The notes under the pieces were generated by a model. That model had not been told where the DNA came from, ran no database searches, and saw only the letters and a program-made list of their open reading frames with translations. The position numbers and the translations under genes are program-made. From Litoribacillus peritrichatus (GTDB lineage: Bacteria; Pseudomonadota; Gammaproteobacteria; Pseudomonadales; Litoribrevibacteraceae): DNA of 64,000 nucleotides. Of this stretch, positions 50,262 through 59,123 are shown piece after piece (within the stretch, counting starts at the first letter, position 1; every line of letters begins with the position of its first letter). Where the stretch lies: contig NZ_BAABBN010000004.1 in the NCBI RefSeq assembly GCF_039537985.1, positions 868,001 to 932,000 on the forward strand, in the 5' to 3' direction.

Positions 50262-50858
50262 ATGAACACAAACCTGGAACCCAAAGAAAGGCAATATCAG
50301 GCAATCGCTGCGTTGTTTGAAGCCTATGGAGATGAACAATACGGTGAAGCAATTACTCAAAAAGAACATATGCTGCAATGTGCTTTTCTGGCCGACCAGG
50401 AAGGCGCCTCTGATGCACTTGTGATCGCGGCACTCCTGCACGATGTCGGCCATTTTATTGGCCCTCAGAACGCTGAATTGATTGCGACCGGCACACCTGG
50501 GGAAGACTTTCATCATGAAGTGTTGGGTGCGCGCTATTTAAAACAGTTTTTTGGGCCTGAAGTCACCACGCCCATACAATTGCATGTCGCTGCGAAACGG
50601 TATCTTTGCTCGGTGGACGAGGCCTACGAAGGTGCGCTGAGCGAGGCCTCGCAGCACAGTTTGAAGTTGCAGGGGGGCGCGATGACGGTAGAGCAGGTAC
50701 AGAAATTCCAATCTTCCAGATATTTTAACGAGGCTCTGAAGGTTCGTTACTATGATGATCAGGGCAAAATAGTCGGATTAGACCTACCCGGCTTGTCGGC
50801 CTACAAAGAACGCATGATTGCCTTGATGTTAAACAAGGTGACTCCCGAACCCTCATGA
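50262..50858 (+). CDS. phosphonate-locus HD-domain protein (PhnZ-like)
   Basis: A 198-residue HD protein with ALLHDVGHFIG and FHHEVLGARYL, matching the TIGR03276 group of phosphonate-degradation operons. The relative PhnZ is a diiron oxygenase that cleaves 2-amino-1-hydroxyethylphosphonate to glycine and phosphate. No PhnY-like hydroxylase is present here, so the substrate may be a pre-hydroxylated phosphonate taken up from outside. The start overlaps nothing; its stop overlaps the EamA start (ATGA). Confidence 0.85.
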   Translation: MNTNLEPKERQYQAIAALFEAYGDEQYGEAITQKEHMLQCAFLADQEGASDALVIAALLHDVGHFIGPQNAELIATGTPGEDFHHEVLGARYLKQFFGPEVTTPIQLHVAAKRYLCSVDEAYEGALSEASQHSLKLQGGAMTVEQVQKFQSSRYFNEALKVRYYDDQGKIVGLDLPGLSAYKERMIALMLNKVTPEPS

Positions 50859-51754
50859 GCTGGTTACCGTTTTTATTAGTTATCTTTTCTGCTTTTTGTC
50901 ACGCGGGCTGGAACTTCATTGGCAAGAAATCCGTTCCTTATTTGTCGTTTTTTACGATGGTCAGTGTTTTTTCAGCGATACTCTTTGCGCCGTTAGCCAT
51001 TGTGCATCATGAGGTGAGTCAGGAAATTCTGACTCACAACTTATTGTGGCTGGTGATCACCGGTTTTTTTCAGGCTTGGTATTTATTGGGTTTGAGCGGG
51101 GGGTATCGGAGTAATGATTTATCCGTCGTTTATCCTCTGGCCAGAGCTTTGCCTGTGGCGTTAGTGCCGATTGCGGTGAGTGTGTTGGATCGGGATCATT
51201 ATCAATTTTGGCAATACCTGGGCTGTGCTCTGATTATTGCGGGATGCCTGGCAATACCTTTTAAAAGCAAGGCCGTCTTCATGCAATCGATAATGAGTAA
51301 GGGGGTGTTGTTTGCTGTGATTGCGGCATTGGCAACCACTGGTTATAGCTATGTTGATCAGCAGGTACTGACAAACTTAGCGAAGGCCATGCCTGAAACG
51401 CAGAGTTGGGTTCGTTCTTTGGTGTACATGTGCTGGCTGTCCTTGTCTTCAAGCGTTTTTGTCGGACTGTTTTCTCTCTGTGTTTCTGATACTCGATATC
51501 AATGGCGGATAACACTTTCTTCACAACTTAAAACCGCGTTGTTTACTGGTGCTGTGATGTCTTTGACCTATGGTCTGGTGTTAATTGCCATGAACTATGT
51601 TTCGCACGTGGGTTACGTTGTCGCATTAAGACAAGTCAGTATTCCGATTGGCGTGGCCATGGGGATTTTATGGTTGGGTGAGTCGTTCAGTCGTTACAAG
51701 CTGATGGGGTTGATCGCGATTATGGTCGGAATCATGTTGGTGATTGAGATGTAG
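50855..51754 (+). CDS. EamA/DMT-family transporter
   Basis: A 299-residue protein with about ten TM helices in two EamA repeats. It begins MSWLPFLLVIFSAFCHAGWNF and contains DLSVVYPLARALPVAL. Members export or import small metabolites. The 4-bp overlap with the HD gene puts it in the phosphonate operon, so it may move a phosphonate or a breakdown product; direction and substrate are not visible. Confidence 0.88.
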   Translation: MSWLPFLLVIFSAFCHAGWNFIGKKSVPYLSFFTMVSVFSAILFAPLAIVHHEVSQEILTHNLLWLVITGFFQAWYLLGLSGGYRSNDLSVVYPLARALPVALVPIAVSVLDRDHYQFWQYLGCALIIAGCLAIPFKSKAVFMQSIMSKGVLFAVIAALATTGYSYVDQQVLTNLAKAMPETQSWVRSLVYMCWLSLSSSVFVGLFSLCVSDTRYQWRITLSSQLKTALFTGAVMSLTYGLVLIAMNYVSHVGYVVALRQVSIPIGVAMGILWLGESFSRYKLMGLIAIMVGIMLVIEM

Positions 51755-51759
51755 AAGGA

Positions 51760-51789
51760 AAAGGCGAACCGAGATTTGGGTTCGCCTTT
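51760..51789. terminator. bidirectional terminator
   Basis: AAAGGCGAACC and GGTTCGCCTTT form a perfect 11-bp stem. It lies between the convergent eamA and acyltransferase genes. Confidence 0.9.
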
Positions 51790-51813
51790 CAATCTTAAAT
51801 ATGGATCGTTCTG

Positions 51814-52749
51814 TTAGCTATTGGCGAATTTACGTTGATCAAAAGATTTTCTTTGATCGTGATTGAGCAGCATTTGGTCAATTTGTCTGTCTTTGTCTCG
51901 CCAAATCTTGGTGACCCACTGTTGTACTTCTGCTTTGAGCGCCGGGTCGGTTTGGTAATCACCTTGGCTGAAGTGTTGAGGAATCGGGAGATCATCGACA
52001 CGAACCAGAATGTCATCAATGCGTCCGCACATCATATCCCAGAAGGTTGGGGTGTGATTGGGGTAAACAATGGTGACGTTACTTAATGACTTAAATTTAT
52101 CGCCCAGTGCCTGAATGGTAAATGCAATACCGCCTGCTTTTGGCCGTAACAAGTGTTTATAAGGCGATTTTTGGTTCATGTGTTTTTCTGGAGTGAAACG
52201 AGTGCCCTCCATAAAGTTCATGACGCTGGTAGGGACATGAGAAAACTTCTCGCAGGCAACTTGAGTTTCTTTAATGTCCTCACCGGCTTTCTCAGGGTAC
52301 TTTTCCAGATATGCTTTTGAGTACCGGCGCATGAACGGGAAGTCCAGAGCCCACCAGGCTTGTCCAACGATTGGTATATACGCCAGTTCTTTTTTGATGA
52401 AGAATTTTAACAAAGGGGTTTTGTACAGGTAGAGATGATACAAGACAAAGATATCCACCCAGCTTTGATGATTGGCTGTTATCAAATACCAATCGTCAGG
52501 GTTTAGGTTTTTTTGCCCTTCAATGTGCCATTTAGGTTGGTAAACCCAGTTAATCCACCAAAGAATGCCTTCAATCCAGGTGGTGGCGACCAACACAATC
52601 GAAGTATTAACCCAGCGTTTTAACCGAGCGGTGGGCATGACGCAACGAAGCAGCATACAACTGAATAGGAAGACGCTAAGTACCAAGGTATGAACGAGTA
52701 ATGCAAGGGCGCTCACTAACCCAACAATTTGACCGACTTGTTTAGTCAT
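51814..52749 (-). CDS. PlsC-family 1-acylglycerol-3-phosphate acyltransferase-like protein
   Basis: A 311-residue acyltransferase of the YihG-like branch. The N-terminus has one or two membrane helices (VSALALLVHTLVLSVFLFS). Catalytic HX4D is NHQSWVD (H94, D99), and the substrate motif MEGTRFTPEK follows near residue 178. It acylates lysophospholipid-type acceptors at the inner membrane. The gene is alone. Confidence 0.92.
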   Translation of the reverse strand: MTKQVGQIVGLVSALALLVHTLVLSVFLFSCMLLRCVMPTARLKRWVNTSIVLVATTWIEGILWWINWVYQPKWHIEGQKNLNPDDWYLITANHQSWVDIFVLYHLYLYKTPLLKFFIKKELAYIPIVGQAWWALDFPFMRRYSKAYLEKYPEKAGEDIKETQVACEKFSHVPTSVMNFMEGTRFTPEKHMNQKSPYKHLLRPKAGGIAFTIQALGDKFKSLSNVTIVYPNHTPTFWDMMCGRIDDILVRVDDLPIPQHFSQGDYQTDPALKAEVQQWVTKIWRDKDRQIDQMLLNHDQRKSFDQRKFANS

Positions 52750-52926
52750 AGTGGACTCTTAAGTGATTTTAAGACGCGTATTGTGAATACGCGCCATACT
52801 CTCATAATCAGATGAGAAAAGTAAAATATCTACTGACTATAGTGTAGATATCTTTTAGCTATGATGAGAAAACCGGATAAAACCTAAGCAAAATGTATGG
52901 GGTGTGGCTATTTAAATGAAGTGGTG

Positions 52927-53487
52927 TTATTTCTTCCACTTAGCCCAAGGGTCAACATTTGTTTCGTTGGATGTGTTGGATTCTTTGCGTGCATTTTCCC
53001 TTGGCTTATTGTCATCGCTGCGGGCATAAGCATTGTCTGAACGTTTGGAGTGGTTGTTGCTTCGCTTGTCGTTAAACTTTTTACCTGAATTAAATCGGCT
53101 TCCCCCGTTCTTTTTCCTTTCTGCGGCTTTCTTTTCGCGTTCTTCCTGCAAGCGTTCCGCATCTTCCAAGCTGAGTTCTGCTGGCGCTCCGGTTTTGTGG
53201 CTTTCCGGGACAATACGGTCTCTGGGCGGAATGCTGAATTGAGTGGAAGAGGGGTTCGGCAGGTTTTTATATTGATACATATAAAAGGCTTCTACTTTTT
53301 CACGTGCCCAATCGGTTTTCTTAAGAAATTTTAAACTGGACTCAATGCTCGGCTTGGTTTTAAAACAATTGATGTTTAAGTAAGCATTGAGAATTTCGAA
53401 GCCGTAGTGATCGACCATTTCTGTTAAAAGATCTTTCAGGCCTACGCCATGCAGAGGGTTGTTTGCGTAGTTGATTTGGTCGTTCAT
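52927..53487 (-). CDS. VF530/DUF2132 protein with a basic low-complexity tail
   Basis: 186 residues. Residues 7-70 are a VF530 domain (NNPLHGVGLKDLLTEMVDHYG ... INCFKTKPSIESSLKFLKKT), split here for length, a fold proposed to bind DNA. The rest is a charged, Lys/Arg/Asn/Ser-rich disordered tail (SNNHSKRSDNAYARSDDN) ending DPWAKWKK. Typical VF530 proteins are only about 75 residues, so the 100-residue tail is unusual and suggests nucleic-acid binding. Confidence 0.8.
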   Translation of the reverse strand: MNDQINYANNPLHGVGLKDLLTEMVDHYGFEILNAYLNINCFKTKPSIESSLKFLKKTDWAREKVEAFYMYQYKNLPNPSSTQFSIPPRDRIVPESHKTGAPAELSLEDAERLQEEREKKAAERKKNGGSRFNSGKKFNDKRSNNHSKRSDNAYARSDDNKPRENARKESNTSNETNVDPWAKWKK

Positions 53488-53580
53488 TGTGGTATCCGGT
53501 TTGATTAAATGTAGGGCGATTATACCTTGAGTCGCCTAGACAAAACACAGCGCAATCAGGGACTTTTGTGAGGCTTTGTT

Positions 53581-53664
53581 TCTTGGGATTTAAGGGCGTT
53601 TGGAATTCAAGAGCGCTTGGAATTCAAGGGTGCTTGGAATGTGAAAGTGCCTGAAATGTGATAA
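53581..53664. repeat. degenerate 17-bp tandem repeat, about five units
   Basis: Units built on GCTTGGAATTCAAGG-type sequence follow one another at 17-bp spacing (starts near 53580, 53597, 53614, 53631, 53648) and decay towards the right. A hairpin GCCTGA-N10-TCAGGC (53666-53687) follows and may terminate the minus-strand gene at 53698. Confidence 0.7.
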
Positions 53665-53697
53665 CGCCTGACAGGGGGCGATCAGGCAGAAGCATAG

Positions 53698-54699
53698 CTA
53701 ACTGATCGGAAGAATGCCTTCGAGTGGGCTGTGCATTTTCAGGGTTTGTTTGAGCTTTTCTGAAAGCAGGCTTTCAGAAAGCCTGGGAACACGGGTTTGG
53801 TCGGTTTCGTAGTTGTTTTGTTGCCAGTGTTTGGAAAAATCCGCCAGGGATTCATCGCAGTGCAGTTGTCTGGTTTTACTGGATAAGGTTGCGATGCCTT
53901 CAATGTGGTTGCTCCAACTGAATCTTTCCACGTCATTGAATGTGAAATGTTCGTCTACATGGCGATCGCTAAGCGCAATTAAAGCCTGCATCAGGCCATA
54001 CATCATTTCATTGCAGTTCATCTGTGCAAGGGTAAAGCTCAGGTGCCGGGTGGTTTTCAGTTCTGGCAGCTTAGTATTTTCAGACGGTAACACGTTTAGC
54101 TCGACCAACCATGAACCGGTTGTTCTTTGCTCAAATGAATGAATGGAGAATTGAGCATGGTCGAAACGTATTTTTTCGAGTTGCTGAGCAATTTCTATCG
54201 AGGTGGTGCATTTTTGATTTGGTTGATAGCTTTGTAAGAACGGCTTACAGCGAACCAATAACGGGATGTCATGATGGTTGTTGAACGGAGTGGTCGTTCG
54301 GCCATGTTTTGAAAAGCGAAATAACTCTCTTACTTCGTGCTCTCTGGCCTTTTTAACAGCAAGAAATGCGGTCTGAATGATTTCAGAAGAGGGCAGTTGA
54401 GGTTCGACACGCCATTTTCGGCCATAAACGATTTTGGCGTTTGGCTGTTCATCCAGTGGTTGGTAGTTGTCGTAGCCGATGATACCGACCTGAAGATAAA
54501 TGCCTGAAGTGTCTTCGGAGACGAAAATCGGGTATTTATCACAATAATGGAGCTTCAATACTAAGGCCTCAACCGATGCCAACGTGTGCTGATAGCTTAA
54601 ATAATGTTGTGGTATGCAACGCAAACCGCCGTCTAATTCGGCGTGAGGTGCATTGTTTAAGGCTATCTCGCCTTGCAACAGTGGTTCAACTTTTTTCAT
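53698..54699 (-). CDS. uncharacterised 333-residue protein
   Basis: A soluble protein without signal peptide or membrane segment, beginning MKKVEPLLQGEIALNNAPHA. Segments of note: HTLASVEALVLKLHYCDKYP, AFLAVKKAREHEVRELF, and MMYGLMQALIALSDRHVDEH. The KKAREHEVRELF stretch recalls metal-ion-dependent or tRNA-type folds but I do not recognise a family. It diverges from a LysR gene over a 371-bp gap with a long palindrome, so it may be controlled by that regulator. Confidence 0.7.
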   Translation of the reverse strand: MKKVEPLLQGEIALNNAPHAELDGGLRCIPQHYLSYQHTLASVEALVLKLHYCDKYPIFVSEDTSGIYLQVGIIGYDNYQPLDEQPNAKIVYGRKWRVEPQLPSSEIIQTAFLAVKKAREHEVRELFRFSKHGRTTTPFNNHHDIPLLVRCKPFLQSYQPNQKCTTSIEIAQQLEKIRFDHAQFSIHSFEQRTTGSWLVELNVLPSENTKLPELKTTRHLSFTLAQMNCNEMMYGLMQALIALSDRHVDEHFTFNDVERFSWSNHIEGIATLSSKTRQLHCDESLADFSKHWQQNNYETDQTRVPRLSESLLSEKLKQTLKMHSPLEGILPIS

Positions 54700-54961
54700 C
54701 CAGGCTGCTTCACTATTATTAATGGTTGATGGTTCGTTGGTCTTGTTACGTGTAAAACTGTGTTTTGGATTTCTTTTAATTATTTAAAGGTTTACTAAAT
54801 ACTTCCGTTCTAATGGACATTAATGTGTGTATTTTGTTCGTTGCTTTTTGTTATGGCACTTTGTTACTTGTAGTTATGGGCTACTAGGCTGCTCTTTGGT
54901 TTGTTCTGAATGCATTCTAATCTTCATTGTTGTCGTCGGTAATTCGTAATATTTGCGAGTT

Positions 54962-54983
54962 CTTGTTGCATATATGCAACAAG
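54962..54983. promoter_or_regulatory. 22-bp perfect palindrome, likely LysR site
   Basis: Arms CTTGTTGCATA and TATGCAACAAG meet with no spacer. The core TTGCATATATGCAA contains the T-N11-A pattern of LysR-type sites. It is about 90 bp before the LysR start in the 371-bp gap (54700-55070) shared with the divergent gene at 53698. Nothing else stands out in that gap, which is AT-rich. Confidence 0.6.
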
Positions 54984-55070
54984 TTTTTGTAAGTTGAATC
55001 GGTAGACTGTGTGTTTGTCTTATTGAATGGTCTGATTTGGTTGTTTCAAAATTTAAATGCAGGAAACCCT

Positions 55071-55964
55071 ATGTTGAACTGGGATGATTTGAAGTTTTTT
55101 CTGGCAGTTTGCCGAACGGGCTCGGTTCGGGCTGCAGCTCAGTTGTTGGGGGTGAATCACGCAACAGTATCTCGTCGCATCAATAGCTTTGAGTTGTCTT
55201 TGGGGCAGCGGTTGTTCGATCGTTCAGCCAAAGGGTATGTCAGAACAAAGCTAGGCGATGAGATTTTTAATGAGGCGTCTTATCTTGAAGATCGATTAAA
55301 TACGGTTGAACGTAAAATTGCAGGTAAAGATGAAAACTTAGCTGGCGATATCCGAATAACCATGCCCGATCTGTTGGCGCAAAAACTGTTTATGCCTGCT
55401 ATCGCTGAGTTTTGTCGTCTTTATCCGGCGGTGGAGCTTGATTTTGCAATGACCAACGAACCCCTCAATCTTGCCAACCGTGAAGCCGATGTGGCGATTC
55501 GGGTTTGTTCTGATCCGCCGGAGTACCTTATAGGAAGAAAGCTTGCAGAAATGCATCGGGCGCCATACGTTGCCAAAAGTAGTTGCCCGAAAGTCATTGA
55601 TTCAGATTTTGAGGCCCGGTTTAATTGGATTGGCTGGACGGACAAGGTTCGCCGTCCAGTGGGGAAATTAGCCAGAGATTACCCCCGTTTTTCAGCTAAG
55701 CATAAACTTGGCGACACCTTTCTTCAGGCTCAGTTTTGTGCGTTGGGGATGGGGGTTTCCATTTTGCCATGTTTTGTGGGCGACCCTGATCCGGCGTTGG
55801 TTCGGATACCGCCTTATTCAACGGATACCCGGCACGATATCTGGATTCTGAGCCACCCGGATTTAAGAAAGAACGCTAAGATCCAGGCGTTTGTTCGACA
55901 TATTACTGAGTTCAGTGAAAGCGTGAAGCCCCTGATTGAAGGTCAGGCGTTCACGCCTTCTTAA
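55071..55964 (+). CDS. LysR-family transcriptional regulator
   Basis: 297 residues from the ATG at 55071, with AGGAAA upstream; the frame extends 20 codons further without support. HTH: FFLAVCRTGSVRAAAQLLGV then NHATVSRRINSFE. The effector domain has the usual DLLAQKLFMPAIAEF and READVAIRVC segments, of the group that resembles DsdC/GcvA-like regulators with DWILSHPDLRKNAKIQAF at the end. The target is unknown; the divergent 333-residue protein is a candidate. Confidence 0.92.
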   Translation: MLNWDDLKFFLAVCRTGSVRAAAQLLGVNHATVSRRINSFELSLGQRLFDRSAKGYVRTKLGDEIFNEASYLEDRLNTVERKIAGKDENLAGDIRITMPDLLAQKLFMPAIAEFCRLYPAVELDFAMTNEPLNLANREADVAIRVCSDPPEYLIGRKLAEMHRAPYVAKSSCPKVIDSDFEARFNWIGWTDKVRRPVGKLARDYPRFSAKHKLGDTFLQAQFCALGMGVSILPCFVGDPDPALVRIPPYSTDTRHDIWILSHPDLRKNAKIQAFVRHITEFSESVKPLIEGQAFTPS

Positions 55965-55980
55965 CGTCGAAGCAATCGGT

Positions 55981-56880
55981 TTACGGAGTTTTACTTCCTA
56001 CGAATGTCTGGTTGGATGTGTCTTCTTGTCGGCCATAGGTTTTCTCAACGTAGTTTGGTCCTTTGTACAAAATTTTGAAGTCTTTATGGCGGATGATGTC
56101 CTTCGTCATACAAATAAATTCATCGGTACATAACCTGATCGGGTTGAGTGTCGTTGGCTGCCGGGTGGTTAAGCCGTATTTGATTTTGCCCGCGTTGTCT
56201 TCGTCCACAAAGGTACCAAACAGTTTATCCCAGATGATTAACACTCCGGCAAAGTTGGTATCAATTTGCTTAGGGTTACTGCCGTGGTGTACTCGGTGAT
56301 GTGACGGTGTATTGAAGAACTTTTCCCACCATCCCATTTTCTTAACCACTTCAGTATGAATAAAGAACTGGTATGCAAGGTTCAGCTCAATGGCAATGAT
56401 GGCCCAGTCTTTATCAAAACCAATAAGTGCAATCGGTAACCACCAAATAAGCCAACCGAAATTCAGATCATAAATAAAGTTCTGGCGTAATGCCGTTGAA
56501 AAGTTCATTCGGGTGGAAGAGTGGTGGGTCACGTGGCCAGTCCATAACCAACGAATGTTATGCATGGCTCTGTGATACCAATAGAAAACAAAATCGACCG
56601 CAAAGAAAATTAATAAAATACTCCAGATGCCATCGTTAGGTGTGTACTGAAAACCAAACTGATAAACGTAGTCATACAGTCCGGTAATCACGACGGCGAT
56701 GAGAATACCGTCCACGATCTTATACATGGCTCCGGTCGTGATGCTGGCCAGGGTTTCTTTGAAGTCGTAGATGTCGGTACGACCCTTTTTATGCCAGTAA
56801 TAGGCTTCAGCAATGATGATTCCGACGAAAAAAACACCAAAGGTAATAATGAAACCGATGGCATGAAGTAAATCAGACAT
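55981..56880 (-). CDS. sterol desaturase / fatty acid hydroxylase-family membrane diiron enzyme
   Basis: 299 residues with about four TM helices and the three histidine boxes: HRAMHN, HVTHHS and HHRVHHG, plus a further HTE. These ligate a diiron centre used for hydroxylation or desaturation of lipids. It ends with a polar tail. The gene is convergent with the LysR gene (16 bp apart) and divergent from an AraC regulator by 181 bp, which suggests AraC control. Confidence 0.92.
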   Translation of the reverse strand: MSDLLHAIGFIITFGVFFVGIIIAEAYYWHKKGRTDIYDFKETLASITTGAMYKIVDGILIAVVITGLYDYVYQFGFQYTPNDGIWSILLIFFAVDFVFYWYHRAMHNIRWLWTGHVTHHSSTRMNFSTALRQNFIYDLNFGWLIWWLPIALIGFDKDWAIIAIELNLAYQFFIHTEVVKKMGWWEKFFNTPSHHRVHHGSNPKQIDTNFAGVLIIWDKLFGTFVDEDNAGKIKYGLTTRQPTTLNPIRLCTDEFICMTKDIIRHKDFKILYKGPNYVEKTYGRQEDTSNQTFVGSKTP

Positions 56881-57061
56881 GTGTCCTCCAAACTAAGTAC
56901 ATTCCCCGGCTTGTCAGGTTTCTGGTTGCCGGGTCATTCATTTTTTATTGTTGATGTTGGGTATATTAGTTGGGCGTTGCCAGAAGTTATTGACCATTTG
57001 GGTCTAATAATTGACAATCTGAGCCACTGACGTTTTCTTAAAGACTTCTATAGATATTTAT

Positions 57062-58102
57062 ATGCTGAACAACCTGCTTATTACTTCGGATGTTTCCTCG
57101 TTTCTGACCGACTTCTTGGCTGGAATGCGTGATGATGGCCGTTTAGCGCCAGTGGATATAGCGTGGTTGAAAACAGAGATTCACGCTATTTCTTCAGATA
57201 AGCACTTGTCTTTTGAGCGTTGGTGGCAAATTCTTGAGAGGCTGGAACAGCGATTAAAACTACCGGCGATTGGTCTGGAGATTGGGAAATTTGTAAAAGT
57301 AGAGCACTTTGGGTGTTTGGGGTATTTACTGAAAACCAGCCGGAACCTTGAGCAGGCTTTACGCTGTTTTGAACGCTTTCAGCGCTTACTTTATGACGGC
57401 AATAAAGCGACGTTGGAGTTTGATTGGTCGGATGCTGATAATCCTCAGGCGTTTCTTGTCTGGCAAGCTGATTTTGGGTATTCCAGTCAGATATCGGACG
57501 AATTACTCATCTCTTCATTGATTGCAATGTCTCAGGATTTGTTGGAAATACAGCCGGATATGGCGCTGCGCCCGACGCGTATTGACTTTACCAATCCAAT
57601 AGCACCTGAGTTGCAGCCCTTATACCTTGAATACTTTGATTGTGAAGTCCGGTTTTCTCAACCGAATTTAAGAGTGGGATTTCCGGCGCGGTTGTTCGAA
57701 CTTCCGATCATAGGAAGCGATGAGAATCTTCATCAGCTGCTAAATTCACAAGCCCTTAATTTATTGAATCAAGCGCCTGACGCGGATTCAAATTCAATCG
57801 CAAGTCTGCATTCCGTATTAGCCCGGTGTCTTCATGAGGGCGACCCGACGGTAGAAGCGGTGGCAGAAAAATTACATATGTCGACCCGAAGCCTGCACCG
57901 AAGATTAAAAGAGAATGGGCTGGTGTTCCGAAATGTGCTTAGGGAAACACGTAAAACCTTAGCCAGGCAATACTTGGCAGACGATAAAATCAGTTTGCCT
58001 GAAATAGCATTGATGTTGGGCTATTCTGAACAGAGTGCTTTCAATCGTGCATTTCGCCAATGGTTGGGTGAATCTCCTGCCAAGTTCAAGAAAGCACTCT
58101 GA
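57062..58102 (+). CDS. AraC-family regulator (OruR/ArgR-like)
   Basis: 346 residues. The N-terminal arabinose-binding-like domain of the PF12625 type (LPAIGLEIGKFVKVEHFGCLG) is followed by a C-terminal double HTH (VEAVAEKLHMSTRSLHRRL and ISLPEIALMLGYSEQSAFNR then AFRQWLGESPAKFKK). Members often regulate lipid or amino-acid catabolism and sit divergent from the target, here the sterol-desaturase-like gene. Confidence 0.92.
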   Translation: MLNNLLITSDVSSFLTDFLAGMRDDGRLAPVDIAWLKTEIHAISSDKHLSFERWWQILERLEQRLKLPAIGLEIGKFVKVEHFGCLGYLLKTSRNLEQALRCFERFQRLLYDGNKATLEFDWSDADNPQAFLVWQADFGYSSQISDELLISSLIAMSQDLLEIQPDMALRPTRIDFTNPIAPELQPLYLEYFDCEVRFSQPNLRVGFPARLFELPIIGSDENLHQLLNSQALNLLNQAPDADSNSIASLHSVLARCLHEGDPTVEAVAEKLHMSTRSLHRRLKENGLVFRNVLRETRKTLARQYLADDKISLPEIALMLGYSEQSAFNRAFRQWLGESPAKFKKAL

Positions 58103-58140
58103 TTTTCAGTCTCTGACCGGGATGTTTCTGCGGATGGATA

Positions 58141-58200
58141 TTGTGCTGAATATTATTGTGCTGAATAGCTTTGTGCTGAATAGCAGTGTGCGGATTGGTG
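58141..58200. repeat. 15-bp tandem repeat, four units
   Basis: TTGTGCTGAATATTA, TTGTGCTGAATAGCT, TTGTGCTGAATAGCA and a degenerate GTGTGCGGATTGGTG follow without gaps. They end 10 bp before the start codon of the next gene, so copy number could change spacing to the promoter. Confidence 0.85.
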
Positions 58201-58210
58201 TTGATGTTGT

Positions 58211-59050
58211 ATGAGATGTTTCTTGTTCTTATGTCTGTTTTCAATGTCGATTTTTGTGAGTGGCAGGGAGATTATTTACCCTAAGCCTGAGTCCTCGTTT
58301 GATGAGCGAACCCGCTATCCAGTAAAGATGCTTCATTTGGCCATTCGTAAAGCAGGTCAAAATCTGGTCATAAAACCGAGCAATAAATTAATGACTCAAG
58401 GGCGAGCATTATTGCAGTTGAGTAAAGGCCTGGATGTGGATGTGGTTTGGACGATGACCTCAAAAGAAAGGGAGGCCATGTTAGAACCCATTCGGATTCC
58501 TATCTATAAGGGACTGATTGGCTGGCGTTTATTTTTGATTGAACAAAGTTACGAAGATGCTTTCTTTCAGGCAGAAACGACGTTCGATTTAAAAAGTTAC
58601 CGTCTCATTCAGGGGCATGATTGGCCAGACACCGAAATTCTCAGGAGCAATGGTTTTGACGTCGTTGGTGCGCCTTATTATTCGACCATTTTTGATATGG
58701 TGGTGGGTGGCAGAGCAGACTTATTTCCACGTTCTATTGTAGAAATCTGGGATGAAGCCAGAATACAAGCATCAAAACGGATTGTGGTGGAATCCAACCA
58801 TTTGGTGCGATACCCCACGGCCTTTTATTTTTTTGTGAATAAAGACGATCGGGCATTAAAAAAATTATTGGAAGACGGGCTTTTAAAGGCCATCAAAGAC
58901 GGCAGTTTTGATCAAATGTTTTATGAGCAACATCAGCAGTATCTGGATCAGGCCGATTTAACCAACCGAATCATTCATGATCTCGATAATCCGCTTTTAC
59001 CTGCGTTGACACCTTTGGAGAACAAGAACTATTGGTTTTCAATTAAGTGA
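58211..59050 (+). CDS. periplasmic solute-binding-like protein
   Basis: 279 residues with signal MRCFLFLCLFSMSIFVSG. The fold appears to be a family 3 binding protein: KMLHLAIRKAGQNLVI, VVWTMTSKEREAMLEPIRIP, YYSTIFDMVVGGRADLFPRS, and YFFVNKDDRALKKLLEDGL. No transporter genes are adjacent, so it may be a sensor-type or orphan binding protein. It ends at a strong bidirectional terminator. Confidence 0.8.
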   Translation: MRCFLFLCLFSMSIFVSGREIIYPKPESSFDERTRYPVKMLHLAIRKAGQNLVIKPSNKLMTQGRALLQLSKGLDVDVVWTMTSKEREAMLEPIRIPIYKGLIGWRLFLIEQSYEDAFFQAETTFDLKSYRLIQGHDWPDTEILRSNGFDVVGAPYYSTIFDMVVGGRADLFPRSIVEIWDEARIQASKRIVVESNHLVRYPTAFYFFVNKDDRALKKLLEDGLLKAIKDGSFDQMFYEQHQQYLDQADLTNRIIHDLDNPLLPALTPLENKNYWFSIK

Positions 59051-59078
59051 TTGTAAATGAGGCTGGTGAATAAATTGC

Positions 59079-59110
59079 GATGAAAGGCTCTCAGCAGAGA
59101 GCCTTTCATC
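59079..59110. terminator. bidirectional terminator
   Basis: GATGAAAGGCTCTC-AGCA-GAGAGCCTTTCATC is a perfect 14-bp stem between convergent genes. Confidence 0.88.
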
Positions 59111-59123
59111 GTTGAGGCTGGGT

